Source: Hyphomicrobiaceae bacterium
GTDB lineage: Bacteria; Pseudomonadota; Alphaproteobacteria; Rhizobiales; Hyphomicrobiaceae
DNA: 62,342 bases
Direction: 5' to 3'
Assembly: GCA_024281145.1 (NCBI GenBank)
Contig: JAMXLN010000173.1
Coordinates: 1 to 62,342, forward strand
Made by a program: the position numbers and the translations under genes. Shown in pieces: positions 8,681 through 17,281 of the stretch; within the stretch, counting starts at the first letter, position 1; each line of letters starts with the position of its first letter. Below the pieces are notes generated by a model. The model did no database searches, was not told the origin of the DNA, and saw nothing but the letters and a program-made list of their open reading frames with translations.

Positions 8681-9022
8681 CTCCGTCTCGGGTTGGTATT
8701 GGGAGCGGTGCTATAGCGGGGATACATGGGCTCCGCGTTGCTGCGGCCTCGGAGGGGCGGGAGCTTCGACTAGGTCGCGACGCACTTCTAGCACGAGCAC
8801 CTGAGGCAATTCTCGCACTATCGCGCGCCGGCGCACGAGGAAGGCCCCCGTGCGACAGCTGGTCAGGCCTACGCGGCCGGCGACCGGACAGAGGATCTTT
8901 AAATTGCACGGCTTGAGCCGGCAGCGGGCCGACATATGACGCAACACATCGTGACCGCTTCGCCTCACAAAGGCCGCAGGTCGCTGGCCCGCTCACAAGC
9001 GCATTGCCTGACGAGGGAAGCC
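8681..9022. other. Divergent intergenic region of 342 bp
   Basis: This lies between the starts of the DUF3455 gene (minus) and the LolA-like gene (plus) and must hold both promoters. A minus-strand 85-codon frame (8711-8968) and a plus-strand frame (8599-8916) cross it. Neither has a ribosome-binding site or any recognisable domain, and I treat both as non-coding. No repeats or hairpins stood out. Confidence 0.5.
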
Positions 9023-9688
9023 ATGGTGACGCGGAGGAGCGTCTGCTCATTATTGGTGTTATTCGCGACCGCCGGGGCATCCGCCGCGGAGCAGAAGCCC
9101 GTTGCCTGGGACGCGGTTGTACGCGGCGCACCCGCCGGCCAAACGTTATCGGCCCACGAAGTACAACTCGTGCAACGTGTCAATACCTACTTTAACCAGC
9201 TCAGTATGCTGGAGGGCTCGTTTCTGCAGACAGCCTCCGACGGAAAGCAGCAGCGGGGCATGCTGCATATCAAGCGTCCAGGGCGATTCCGCTTCGAGTT
9301 CGCACCTCCCAACAGGGTCGTTGTCATCTCCGATGGAACGCAGATGGCAATCCAGGACAACAATCTCAAAACGGACGACCGCAGGGAGCTTCGGCAAACG
9401 CCCTTTCATGCTCTGCTCAGCGTCAACGTTGATCTCATACGCGACGCACATCTGCTAAATATTCGCGAAGCGGCCGACACGCTCGCAATTGAGTTCCGCG
9501 TCGACAACGCGGAAGCTGGAAGCGTGACGCTGTTGCTGGCCAACAGACCCATGCAGCTCAAAGGCTGGTTGGTACGCGACAACCAAAATCTCGTGACTAG
9601 GATTGATGTGGTGGAGATCAAGACCGTCGATCGCATCGATGACCGCTTGTTCGATCTTGCAGCCCGAATCGAGCGGCGCCAGTGGTAG
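9023..9688 (+). CDS. LolA-family outer-membrane lipoprotein carrier-like protein
   Basis: A 221-residue protein with a signal peptide (RSVCSLLVLFATAGASAAEQ). The mature part carries LolA hallmarks: YFNQLSMLEGSFLQTASDGK, then GMLHIKRPGRFRFEFAPPNR, and VVISDGTQMAIQDNNLKTDDRR. LolA shuttles outer-membrane lipoproteins across the periplasm from LolCDE to the receptor. The ATG at 9023 follows GAGGGAAGCC and begins a proper signal peptide; the longer frame from 8936 is less likely. The gene stands alone rather than next to ftsK or xth as lolA often does, so it may be a second paralogue or a related DUF4292-like carrier. The family call is firm. The specific role is inferred. Confidence 0.88.
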   Translation: MVTRRSVCSLLVLFATAGASAAEQKPVAWDAVVRGAPAGQTLSAHEVQLVQRVNTYFNQLSMLEGSFLQTASDGKQQRGMLHIKRPGRFRFEFAPPNRVVVISDGTQMAIQDNNLKTDDRRELRQTPFHALLSVNVDLIRDAHLLNIREAADTLAIEFRVDNAEAGSVTLLLANRPMQLKGWLVRDNQNLVTRIDVVEIKTVDRIDDRLFDLAARIERRQW

Positions 9689-10079
9689 TTGCCCGACGCA
9701 TGCAGGAGTGGGCCGTCAAATCTTTTTGTCAGGATCGATAAATCGCCTAGCCGAACCGCGGTGCTGCGGCGTGCGTCCTGGCTGATTCCTGCAGTCTACC
9801 ACCAGCCCGCCCGGCAACCCCCTGCCAGCGCGCGCTGCTGCTGGCAGTGTGGCTTGGCGCGTTCCAAAAGTGGCACCAAGACGCATGAGTGCCCGCCACG
9901 GTGGGCGCACACAGGCCGCGAGGCATGCCTTCTCCGGGCTGCGATGGCGGCATGGATGACCGGCCAGATCGCCTGCGAGCATAGAATAGCAAAAATCAGA
10001 TGTCACATAGGCCGCGCACACAGTATATGATGAGTGTTCCGCAAGCACGGCCGCATAATGCCGGCGACAAATCAGTGCG
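9689..10079. other. Intergenic region of 391 bp
   Basis: No coding signature is seen. Minus-strand frames at 9716-10150 and 9747-9992 have Arg/Ala-rich translations without domains. The stretch 9990-10040 is somewhat AT-richer and probably holds the promoter of the small secreted protein at 10080. Confidence 0.45.
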
Positions 10080-10463
10080 ATGACGTTGCGACGGGTAGGA
10101 ATTGCGGTTCTCATATGTGCATCAACGCCGACCCTGGCGTTCGATGACAAGAGTTTTTGCGTTGCTGCTCAACAGTTGGCGATTGCCGCGGAAAAAGATA
10201 TCGGAATCTGGGTGGATAGGGTGACGCGCAAAGCCGGCATGAACGTTGTGTGCGATAGGAAGGTCGTCGAGTCGACGCGCTTCACATACCTGCCGGCGTC
10301 GTCCATGACCGAGACTTGGAAGGCCGCCAGAGCTTCAGAATGGAGCGACTCCCAGTGCAGCAGCGCACTCTGGCGAGAGGCCATTGACAATGGATGGTCC
10401 GTTCTCCTGCTTGTTGCCTCCTCCGACGGCGGTCGAGCGACGCTCAAAGCACAATGCCGTTGA
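10080..10463 (+). CDS. Small secreted protein of unknown function
   Basis: A 127-residue protein with a signal peptide (MTLRRVGIAVLICASTPTLAF; cleavage probably after TLA). The mature part of about 105 residues has four Cys (SFCVAA, VVCDRK, SQCSSA, AQCR at the end), so two disulfides in the periplasm are plausible. No domain is recognised. The ribosome-binding site is weak. The gene is convergent with the SH3/M15-type peptidase gene, 101 bp apart. Codon use and the clear signal support a real gene. Confidence 0.6.
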   Translation: MTLRRVGIAVLICASTPTLAFDDKSFCVAAQQLAIAAEKDIGIWVDRVTRKAGMNVVCDRKVVESTRFTYLPASSMTETWKAARASEWSDSQCSSALWREAIDNGWSVLLLVASSDGGRATLKAQCR

Positions 10464-10564
10464 GTTCTCGACCACTCTGCCGTATTAGGCCGGTTGTCGT
10501 GGGCGCGCTATTAACGCAAGGTGATGGGCTGGGCGGGGTTGCTACCTCGGTGCGCAATCTTAGT

Positions 10565-11824
10565 TTATCTGTTGCCACGCCAGCTCGCCCAATGTCGGCC
10601 ACCCGCGATAGACACGAAATGCGGGCCGATGTCGACGTGGATGTGATCCATATCCGGGTACGTCATGGTGCCGCCGTCGCGATGATTGGCGATGAGCCAT
10701 TCGACAATCTGCCCCTTGCGACTACCCGCATCGAAATCGATGGCGTTGCCGCTGGCATGCTTGGAGGGCCGGCCGGTTCCGGCGATGGTGGCACCGGGGC
10801 GGCAGGTGGAGACAAGCTTAACGGGACCGAATTTCTGCTCGATGCGTTCGAGCAGTGCACGGGCAGGTGGTGTCAGGCAGGTGCGAGGCGCATCGGGAGG
10901 ATCGCGCAACTCCGCGGGACGGGTGTGTGCGACGCCGTTGGCGGCGAGCAGGTCTTCGATCGATGCAGGGCGCGTGGAGGACAGCGCTTGGTCATCGGCG
11001 AGATATGTGCGATTGACCCAGCCCTTGGTCAGCGCGTGCTGCACTGGGCACCATTCTGAGCGGCAGGTGCCCGTAATGGAGACGCCGCGGCTACCTGGCT
11101 GCAATTCGGCGACGATGTCGAAATCTGTCGATGGCCCACTGCGTACGTTGAGCACATCGTCCGCCTCGACGTTGGCGACCACAAAGAGTGGCGCCGCTGG
11201 CCGCTTGTTGAGTTCGTCTGTCTGCGGAAGCGACGGCGCGTTGGAGGGAAGGGTTCGTTGGGTTCGTTGCTGAGGTACGGGCGCCTCGGCTGATAGCGGC
11301 GCAACCAACGGCTGATCTGCCGCGGCGTTCTGTGGTTCGGGAACCTGCGCTCTTGGTGCGGTGGTATCAGCATCCGTCGGCGGCAATTGAGGTGCCGCAA
11401 CGTGCATTTTGCGCTCGACAGCTGCGGCAACCACGGGTGCCGGTACGGTGATCACGGCGGTACCGCTGTTGCCGTCCTGGCTCAGCCAGTGAATGGTTCG
11501 GCCCTCTTTTCGCAGCCGCAGGCATTGCGGCTCTGCATCAAACCATCGGTTCCATTTGTGGCAGAGCTGGTCGGAGTTGATCCACCAGCGTCCGGTATCT
11601 GCCGATGCGCCTAGGTAGGACGCCAGTTCGCGCGCCTGGCCCGAGATGCGGCCATCGGGTGTGTAGTGAATGGGGAGCTTGGTGCCGATTGGCGTGTCGA
11701 TTTCGACGGCGGCGCCAGCTATGAGTTCGCGGATCTCGGGTCCGCTGAGCCCGCTTGTTTGAGCGCTGGCGACGTTCGCTGCGCATAGGCAGCCCGCCGT
11801 TATGAAGGCCTTGAGCATTGTCAT
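10565..11824 (-). CDS. Secreted protein with SH3 domain and M15-type (DUF882-like) peptidase domain
   Basis: A 419-residue exported protein (signal MLKAFITAGCLCAANVASAQ). Residues ~28-130 form a Rhizobiales-type DUF995-like region (SGPEIRELIAGAAVEIDTP, then WWINSDQLCHKWNRWFD). A Pro/Ala/Gln-rich linker follows. Residues ~215-285 are a bacterial SH3 domain (NVRSGPSTDFDIVAELQPGS, CRSEWCPVQ, GWVNRTYL). The last ~100 residues look like a D-Ala-D-Ala carboxypeptidase/L,D-endopeptidase of the M15 group with possible zinc ligands in SKHASGNAIDFD and DMDHIHVDIG. A cell-wall hydrolase role in the periplasm is inferred. The frame runs upstream to 12049, but the ATG at 11824 starts the signal peptide; an ATG two codons later is an alternative. 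Confidence 0.85.
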   Translation of the reverse strand: MTMLKAFITAGCLCAANVASAQTSGLSGPEIRELIAGAAVEIDTPIGTKLPIHYTPDGRISGQARELASYLGASADTGRWWINSDQLCHKWNRWFDAEPQCLRLRKEGRTIHWLSQDGNSGTAVITVPAPVVAAAVERKMHVAAPQLPPTDADTTAPRAQVPEPQNAAADQPLVAPLSAEAPVPQQRTQRTLPSNAPSLPQTDELNKRPAAPLFVVANVEADDVLNVRSGPSTDFDIVAELQPGSRGVSITGTCRSEWCPVQHALTKGWVNRTYLADDQALSSTRPASIEDLLAANGVAHTRPAELRDPPDAPRTCLTPPARALLERIEQKFGPVKLVSTCRPGATIAGTGRPSKHASGNAIDFDAGSRKGQIVEWLIANHRDGGTMTYPDMDHIHVDIGPHFVSIAGGRHWASWRGNR

Positions 11825-12112
11825 CCCCCGGAACGCCGCAGACCGTTGCCTTAACTGCCTGCCAGCTAAGGGACTGTTTGCAATGAGTGTGGCAGCAACA
11901 CGGTGAAGTCGAACAGGAAATGCGGAGATATGGAGGCGATTGTGCGAGGACTTGCTTGCTAAGCGATGAAGGAAGAGAGCTCGCAACATCCATCCGTGCA
12001 AATATAGTTCGACGGTGGTTAACCCCGATATCGCGACCCCAAAGCTCAACGCGGGGCGAGGGCGCGGGCCCGATGGGTTAATTGTCGTCCCGTTGCGGCC
12101 GTTCCTTGCTGG

Positions 12113-13420
12113 TCAGCCTGTCGCGTGCGGCCGCAGGGCCTCGGAAGGGCTTCCCTGCTGCGCAATGAACCGCTTTCGCAAGGGCTTCAAGATGAAGAGG
12201 GCAAGCAGGGCGGCAGTGAAATCGAGGACGGCGGCGATGAGGAAGACGAGCTTCCAACTTCCGGTTCCGGCCGGCAGCAAATTTGCTAGCGGGACAACGA
12301 GGGCGGCCGTGCCCTTGGCGGTGTAGAGCAGTCCATAATTCGCGGTCGCGAATTTCTTGCCGTAAAGATCTGCGCAAAGAGCGGGGAACAACGCGTAGAT
12401 CTCGCCCCAGGCGAAGAACACGAGACCGGAGAGGATCACGAACAGGAATGGCTCGTGTGCGAACGAGAGCAGTCCGTAGATGGCGAGCCCCTCAAGCAGG
12501 AACGCGAGAAACATCGCGTTCTCGCGGCCGATATGGTCCGAGATCCAGCCAAAGAAGGGCCGGGTAAGACCGTTAAGCACGCGGTCGAGCGACAAGGCAA
12601 AGGTGAGCGCTGGTAGCGTTAGCCCGAGGATGGCAACCGGGACGCTGTCGATGCCGAAATCCTTCGCCATGGGCCCGAGTTGTGCCTGGGCCATCAGGCC
12701 GCCAACCCCAACCAGCACGAACATCGCGTACATCACCCAGAACGGTGGCGACCTCACGACCTCGGGGAGTGCAAAGTCGCGCCGGGACTGCTCCACAGCC
12801 CGCACGGGGGGGACCGTCACTTCATGCTCTGGCGTGCGCAGCAGTTGTGCGACCAAGAGGATCACCGTTCCCTGTGCGAGCCCAAACCAAAAGAAAGCGG
12901 GTTCATAGCCGCTTGCCTGGATCATGCCTTGGATTGGCAACACGGTGAGCGCGGAGCCAGCTCCGAAGCCGGCGGCGGTCAAACCCGCTGCTAATCCGCG
13001 TCGATCGGGGAACCATTTGAGCGCATTGCCAACCGACCCGCCGTAGACGATGCCGACGCCCACTCCACCGATGACGGCCGCCACGTAAAGCAAGAAAAGC
13101 GAGTCTGCGTAGGAATTGAGAACCCAGGCCGCACCAACGAGAGCTCCGGCACAGCTAATCATGATGCGCGGGCCGAACAGATCCACCAGATAACCGTGGA
13201 GCGGGACTAGCCAAGTCTGGGTGAGAACAAAAATGGTAAAGGCCCATTGGATGGCGTAGCGACCCCAGTGGTATTTCTGATCGATAGGATCGACGAAGGG
13301 GGTCCAACCGAGCTGCAAATTGGCGACCATTACCATGCAGATGATGCCAAAGAGCAGTTGCATCCATCGGTGGTTGCGAACACTTTCCGCTGGCGCCGTT
13401 GCGACGGTTGATGCGGTCAC
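12113..13420 (-). CDS. MFS transporter, oxalate/formate antiporter (OFA) type
   Basis: A 435-residue carrier with about 12 hydrophobic segments. The N-terminal segment GIICMVMVANLQLGWTPFVD and the stretch IGGVGVGIVYGGSVGNALKWFPDRRGLAAGL are characteristic of the OFA family (OxlT-like), which exchanges or takes up small carboxylates. LYGKKFATANYGLLYTAKGT in the C-terminal half is also typical. The start is a GTG at 13420, preceded by GGAGG with 9-base spacing; the longer frame to 13603 has no support. It is the third gene of a probable operon with the TAXI receptor and the methyltransferase, 68 bp behind the latter, which hints at a common carboxylate-like substrate. Confidence 0.9.
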   Translation of the reverse strand: MTASTVATAPAESVRNHRWMQLLFGIICMVMVANLQLGWTPFVDPIDQKYHWGRYAIQWAFTIFVLTQTWLVPLHGYLVDLFGPRIMISCAGALVGAAWVLNSYADSLFLLYVAAVIGGVGVGIVYGGSVGNALKWFPDRRGLAAGLTAAGFGAGSALTVLPIQGMIQASGYEPAFFWFGLAQGTVILLVAQLLRTPEHEVTVPPVRAVEQSRRDFALPEVVRSPPFWVMYAMFVLVGVGGLMAQAQLGPMAKDFGIDSVPVAILGLTLPALTFALSLDRVLNGLTRPFFGWISDHIGRENAMFLAFLLEGLAIYGLLSFAHEPFLFVILSGLVFFAWGEIYALFPALCADLYGKKFATANYGLLYTAKGTAALVVPLANLLPAGTGSWKLVFLIAAVLDFTAALLALFILKPLRKRFIAQQGSPSEALRPHATG

Positions 13421-13488
13421 GATTGTCGTCCTCCGCCTATCTAACAGGGGGTATGTCCGTTGCGATCGCGGACCTTGCGATCCTTCTG

Positions 13489-14295
13489 TTATGACTGCTT
13501 GCGCGCGATGAAGAGGGCATAGGGTTGCGCCCGATGACATGGGCGCCAGAAGTCCTCGCCCAATTCCGCCACTGCCGCGGCGGTTGCGAACAAATCCTTC
13601 CACGTTTGCGGACGCATTCCCCCGTGCACGGCGGCGCGCTCAAATTCCTCCCTGGTGTAATGGTGCTGAATCGCGGCAAGTTTGGGCGCGCTCATGTCAT
13701 CATCAAAGAACTCCATCCGCACGGCTCTGCCTTCGAGCTTGTTAATGCGCCGGACGACAAAATCCTCCCCGAACGCTGAAAATGCGGGGTTGAGGACCAC
13801 GGAGACAAAGCGGCCGTCAGGCACAAGGTATCTCTCCGTGGAGCTAAAGAACGCTGCGAGATCTTCGATCGAGGGAGCGTAGTTGAGAACCATTACTGAC
13901 ACTGCTGCATCGAACGTCTGCGCACTAGCGAAGGTACGCGGTGTGGCAACATGGTACTGAATGCCCAAGCGCCGGGTTTGCTCCTGCTGCTTGGCTTCGA
14001 CGATCCGTTCAGGTGCCGCATCATAGCCAACCACGGACGCACCCTGCGCGGCGAGCAATCGCGGAAATAATCCCTCGTTGCAGCCGACGTCCAGAATGCG
14101 CATCCGATTGGGATCACCGAGCTCCGCCAGTACGGCAGGATAATGTAGCCCATTGCGAAAAGGATCCGTGCGAATGAACAGACCATAGCCATCGATTTTG
14201 TCCCAATCCGTCATAACTGTCGCAGATCCCGGAGATGAAGTTTCGTCACGGAACGGCCGCAAGAACTGGTGCTGCCCCACGATTGGCCAGGTCAT
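13489..14295 (-). CDS. Class I SAM-dependent methyltransferase
   Basis: A 268-residue protein with the Rossmann-type SAM site: motif I RILDVGCNEGLFPRLLA, motif II acidic GYDAAPERI, and motif IV-like FDAAVSVMVLNYAPSIEDL. The C-terminal part (HHYTREEFERAAVHGGM) resembles small-molecule methyltransferases. The substrate is unknown. The ATG at 14295 shares bases with the TGA of the TAXI gene (ATGA) and has AGGAGG 5 bases upstream, so translation is coupled to the receptor gene. A longer frame starting at 14505 would lie inside the TAXI gene and is rejected. Coupling to a transport receptor suggests that the enzyme acts on, or regulates the use of, the imported compound (inference). Confidence 0.9.
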   Translation of the reverse strand: MTWPIVGQHQFLRPFRDETSSPGSATVMTDWDKIDGYGLFIRTDPFRNGLHYPAVLAELGDPNRMRILDVGCNEGLFPRLLAAQGASVVGYDAAPERIVEAKQQEQTRRLGIQYHVATPRTFASAQTFDAAVSVMVLNYAPSIEDLAAFFSSTERYLVPDGRFVSVVLNPAFSAFGEDFVVRRINKLEGRAVRMEFFDDDMSAPKLAAIQHHYTREEFERAAVHGGMRPQTWKDLFATAAAVAELGEDFWRPCHRAQPYALFIARKQS

Positions 14296-15446
14296 TGGCT
14301 TCCTCCTTGTTTCCTCTGCCATGCCAAGAAATCCTGGAAGAGTGCTTCTTGTTTGGCTGCGTCCATGGGCGGCACCGAGCCAGTGGAGACGGGCCCAGCC
14401 GGAGAAGTGGCCGTTGGCGGGTTTGGCATTGCCGCAAGTTTTTCCGTTGCCAACCAGTAGCGGTTCCAACCCGGCACATTTGCCCGCAAATTCACTTCTT
14501 TCCATTTCGGGTGGAATGAGGGCTGCTTGAGTCGTTCGAATCGTTCGAAATAATATTGAATAAAGCGCTCGACTCGCCTTGCCTGATCCGACCCCTTTGG
14601 AAAGTTGTAGACGGCGAGAACGGCCGACATGCAGAGTGTATCGATCGTCTCTCCTGCTGCGATGAGGTGCGGGTAGTCCTCATGGGTCAACGGACACGGG
14701 AGATAAAAATCTTCGAATTGCTTGCCAAATTCAATCGATAGGAAATGGAAGCCTGGCTCGGGTTTGAGCTTTACAAACAGGTCATTGGGTTTACCGCCGG
14801 TCGAGACGATGGCGGCGATTTCACCGGTCTTCATCTTCTCGAGCGCGATTGTGTTGTTGACGTAGACCAACTCCGGGTGGATGTTCAGCCGCTCGAATAC
14901 AATTGGTCCAGTAGTACTTGCGCTATTGCCTTTTGTCCCGAGGCTCACCGTTCTACCTTCCAGGTCCTTTAACGTCCTGATCTCGGGGCGGGCAAAGAAA
15001 TACGCCTCTCCTACGAGGAGCTCTGAGATATAATTGATGCGCTGTTCTATGTTGCGGACGCGACCGGTCTTCTTGAAGAGCTCGAATGTATCGGTATAGG
15101 TGATCGCGATATCCACACCTTTCAGGTAAAGCAAATCATTGATGTTTTCATTTCCGCCGTAGCTCACGATAGGCAGGATGCGAAGGTTTTCGCCATCATC
15201 GAGTGCTTTGGCGAGCTCGACGGCGAAGCGAATGAAGGTACCTTCGAAGAAGCCGCCGGCTAATCCCACGGTCCAGTTGTTGACTTGGGCAGAACGTACC
15301 TGCTCACCTGCGGCATTGGCGGTGGTGGCTGAGCGGGTGCCCGCTTGCGCGATCTCGAAGGACCCTACGCCGTTTTGCCCTGCGCAAGGGGATACGCCGA
15401 GTAAAAGCGTGAGAAGGCAAAGCGGCATCGGCCAATATCTGCGCAT
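14292..15446 (-). CDS. TAXI-family TRAP transporter solute receptor
   Basis: A 384-residue periplasmic receptor with a signal peptide (CLLTLLLGVSPCAGQ). It shows the TAXI pattern of TRAP receptors: NNWTVGLAGGFFEGTFIRFA, ILPIVSYGGNENINDLLYLK, then GRTVSLGTKGNSAS. Members bind small carboxylates or glutamate-like compounds and normally work with a fused DctQM membrane protein. No such membrane gene is present in the window. The C-terminal ~45 residues (Pro/Ser/Thr-rich, then AKQEALFQDFLAWQRKQ) form an extra tail beyond the usual domain. It is the first gene of an operon with the methyltransferase (ATGA overlap) and the OFA carrier. Confidence 0.93.
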   Translation of the reverse strand: MRRYWPMPLCLLTLLLGVSPCAGQNGVGSFEIAQAGTRSATTANAAGEQVRSAQVNNWTVGLAGGFFEGTFIRFAVELAKALDDGENLRILPIVSYGGNENINDLLYLKGVDIAITYTDTFELFKKTGRVRNIEQRINYISELLVGEAYFFARPEIRTLKDLEGRTVSLGTKGNSASTTGPIVFERLNIHPELVYVNNTIALEKMKTGEIAAIVSTGGKPNDLFVKLKPEPGFHFLSIEFGKQFEDFYLPCPLTHEDYPHLIAAGETIDTLCMSAVLAVYNFPKGSDQARRVERFIQYYFERFERLKQPSFHPKWKEVNLRANVPGWNRYWLATEKLAAMPNPPTATSPAGPVSTGSVPPMDAAKQEALFQDFLAWQRKQGGSQ

Positions 15447-15510
15447 CCTATGAGTCTCCTATTAGTGTTGGCGCTCGCATGCCGTGGTGGTCGCTCCCAG
15501 CTGTTCTGCA

Positions 15511-16425
15511 CTAATAGCCGCTGAGGCGGGCCAGGCGTTCGTCGGCTTCCGGTGCGCCGAGCTCACGCGCGCGCTCGTACCATTTGCGAGCTTCGACTGC
15601 GTCTGGGGTCATACCCTCGACCCTTAGACGCGAGAGCTCAGCAGGATCGTATGTTGCGCCTAGCCGGATCGCCGCGAGCGCATATCCCGCATTCGCTGCC
15701 TGACGGTAAAAGAGACGCGCGCCGCCAATCTTGCCTTGTGCGAGGTATTGGTCCCCCTGCTGGACGAGTTGTTCGGCCTTTTCTCTTTCGACGATCGACA
15801 ACTCGGGCAGTCGGGGCGCTGCGTAATTTCTGCGATTAGGTGGGGCCGGAGGTGGCCCAGGTGCGGCAAAGCGCAATGAGCTTGTCGGCTCCGCCGGGGG
15901 CGTCTCGATTGGCTTGGCGGGGCTTGGTAGGGGTTCGATAATCAGGGTTGTTTTTGCCTCGGCCAGTGGGATGCCATCGACACCAACGATGGAGATCACG
16001 AGTTCCGAACGGCCAGCGATGCTCGCGGGAATGTTTGCCTTGAGCATCGGCAAGGCGCTGAGAGGGATTGCCCAGGAGCCAGGCCCGATGGAGTAACCCT
16101 CGTTGAGCGACACGACGTGGGGCAGTCCGCGCAGGCGGACAAAGCTGTTGCGTGGCAGCGCCTCGGAAGGGCCAACGCGAATGGACAATGAAATTTCGGA
16201 GGCTGGTCGGGCGACGAACTCCGCTGCAACCCAAATGCGCGCGTCGGTGCGTTGAGCGAGGCGGATCCGTCCCCACTCGTCAACAGCAACTGCGGCCTGC
16301 TGGCCGCTGAAGACTGCCAAGATGGCAAGCACCGCGCGCAGCCCGCCGGAGCGACAGGTTTTGCCATCCAATGCCCGCAAGCTGCTCCTGCGGGCGGAGT
16401 AATGTCCTGGCCTCTCAATCAACAT
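15511..16425 (-). CDS. Exported Sel1-repeat protein
   Basis: A 304-residue protein. The first ~50 residues contain a hydrophobic export segment (GLRAVLAILAVFSGQQAAVA). Residues ~55-180 form a beta-rich region of unknown type (SLSIRVGPSEALPRNSFVRL). A Pro-rich linker follows, and the last ~85 residues are Sel1/TPR-like helices (AEQLVQQGDQYLAQGKIGGA, DAVEARKWYERARELGAPEA). Sel1 repeats mediate protein contacts. The layout recalls periplasmic proteins of Rhizobiales whose function is not known. The ATG at 16425 lies just before the arginine-rich part of the signal; the frame continues to 16572 but is Arg/Lys-rich and unlikely to be translated. It ends 64 bp upstream of the TAXI gene. Confidence 0.75.
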   Translation of the reverse strand: MLIERPGHYSARRSSLRALDGKTCRSGGLRAVLAILAVFSGQQAAVAVDEWGRIRLAQRTDARIWVAAEFVARPASEISLSIRVGPSEALPRNSFVRLRGLPHVVSLNEGYSIGPGSWAIPLSALPMLKANIPASIAGRSELVISIVGVDGIPLAEAKTTLIIEPLPSPAKPIETPPAEPTSSLRFAAPGPPPAPPNRRNYAAPRLPELSIVEREKAEQLVQQGDQYLAQGKIGGARLFYRQAANAGYALAAIRLGATYDPAELSRLRVEGMTPDAVEARKWYERARELGAPEADERLARLSGY

Positions 16426-17281
16426 TGAGGCGTCCCCACCCTGTGGTTCCGCCCCGCACCTTTTTCTTGCGGAATCCGCAAACGTTTTGGGCCCGCCGAA
16501 ACGGCGGCCCGCGCGCTTTAACTTTTGGAACTCCCTCTGCGCATCACGTTCGTTGATGCTTGCGAGGAACATAGAGGGAGATTCTGTCGGGAGCGCGCCG
16601 ACCGCACATCACGTTTTCGGCACCCACTTAGCGACCAACACCAAAGGAATGGAAGGCAACGTTGCGGGGGTGCAGTCGCCCGTCGGCATGCTGATGGTCT
16701 CCGCGACATGGCGTCCATCGCGCGGCGCGCGAGGGGATCAGATTGGACTCGACGTTCGCTCTCGCGGTACGTGAGAGCGCAAGTCAGATAGATTGCTCTG
16801 ACGAGATTGGTGTGGATCAGTAGACGCGGTAGACCTTACCCCGCACCGGGTCTGCCAAGACGAGGGGACCGGCCTGGCCAATTTGTCGGCGGGCGGCCGG
16901 TCCTTTCGTTATGGGGTCTTGGAGGATAGGCACAGAGGGCACTCTAGGGATCGCGAACGAACCCCGAGGACCACCGCCTGGTCACCTGACGCCGCTTAAC
17001 CCCAAACATTGGCCCCAAACATCGGCGAAGTGTCGCTGACGAGGTGACCTTGCACCCGGAAGCCCTCCGTGCGAGGTGGGCGCCGGCGTGCGCCGCCGGA
17101 TTTGACGTTGCGGGCGTTTCGCGCTGGCAAATCCGGGTTCAAGCTTTGGTGTCATGGCAGGGCTCTTGGTTCGAGAGGTGGTCTCAACGAGGCGCCTTAG
17201 GGTTAAGTTGTTCTGTTAGTTGCAGGTTCCAGCCCCGTGCCATGAGCTTAGCGGTCAGCGAAGATAGCAGCTGGCCTTGTC
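16426..17281. other. Gene-poor stretch of 856 bp
   Basis: No convincing gene is present. Frames on both strands lack domains and ribosome-binding sites. Visible elements are an inverted repeat at 16866-16903 (listed separately) and a 13-bp near-perfect tandem repeat, ccccaaacattgg / ccccaaacatcgg, at 17000-17025. The region would contain promoters for the Sel1 gene (minus) and perhaps for the gene at 17282. Confidence 0.5.
16866..16903. terminator. Possible stem-loop (9-bp perfect inverted repeat)
   Basis: ggaccggcc (16866-16874) and ggccggtcc (16895-16903) are exact reverse complements separated by 20 bases, followed by tttcgtt on the plus strand. The tail is only weakly T-rich and no plus-strand gene ends nearby, so a terminator role is uncertain; it may be a relic or an operator. 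Confidence 0.3.
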
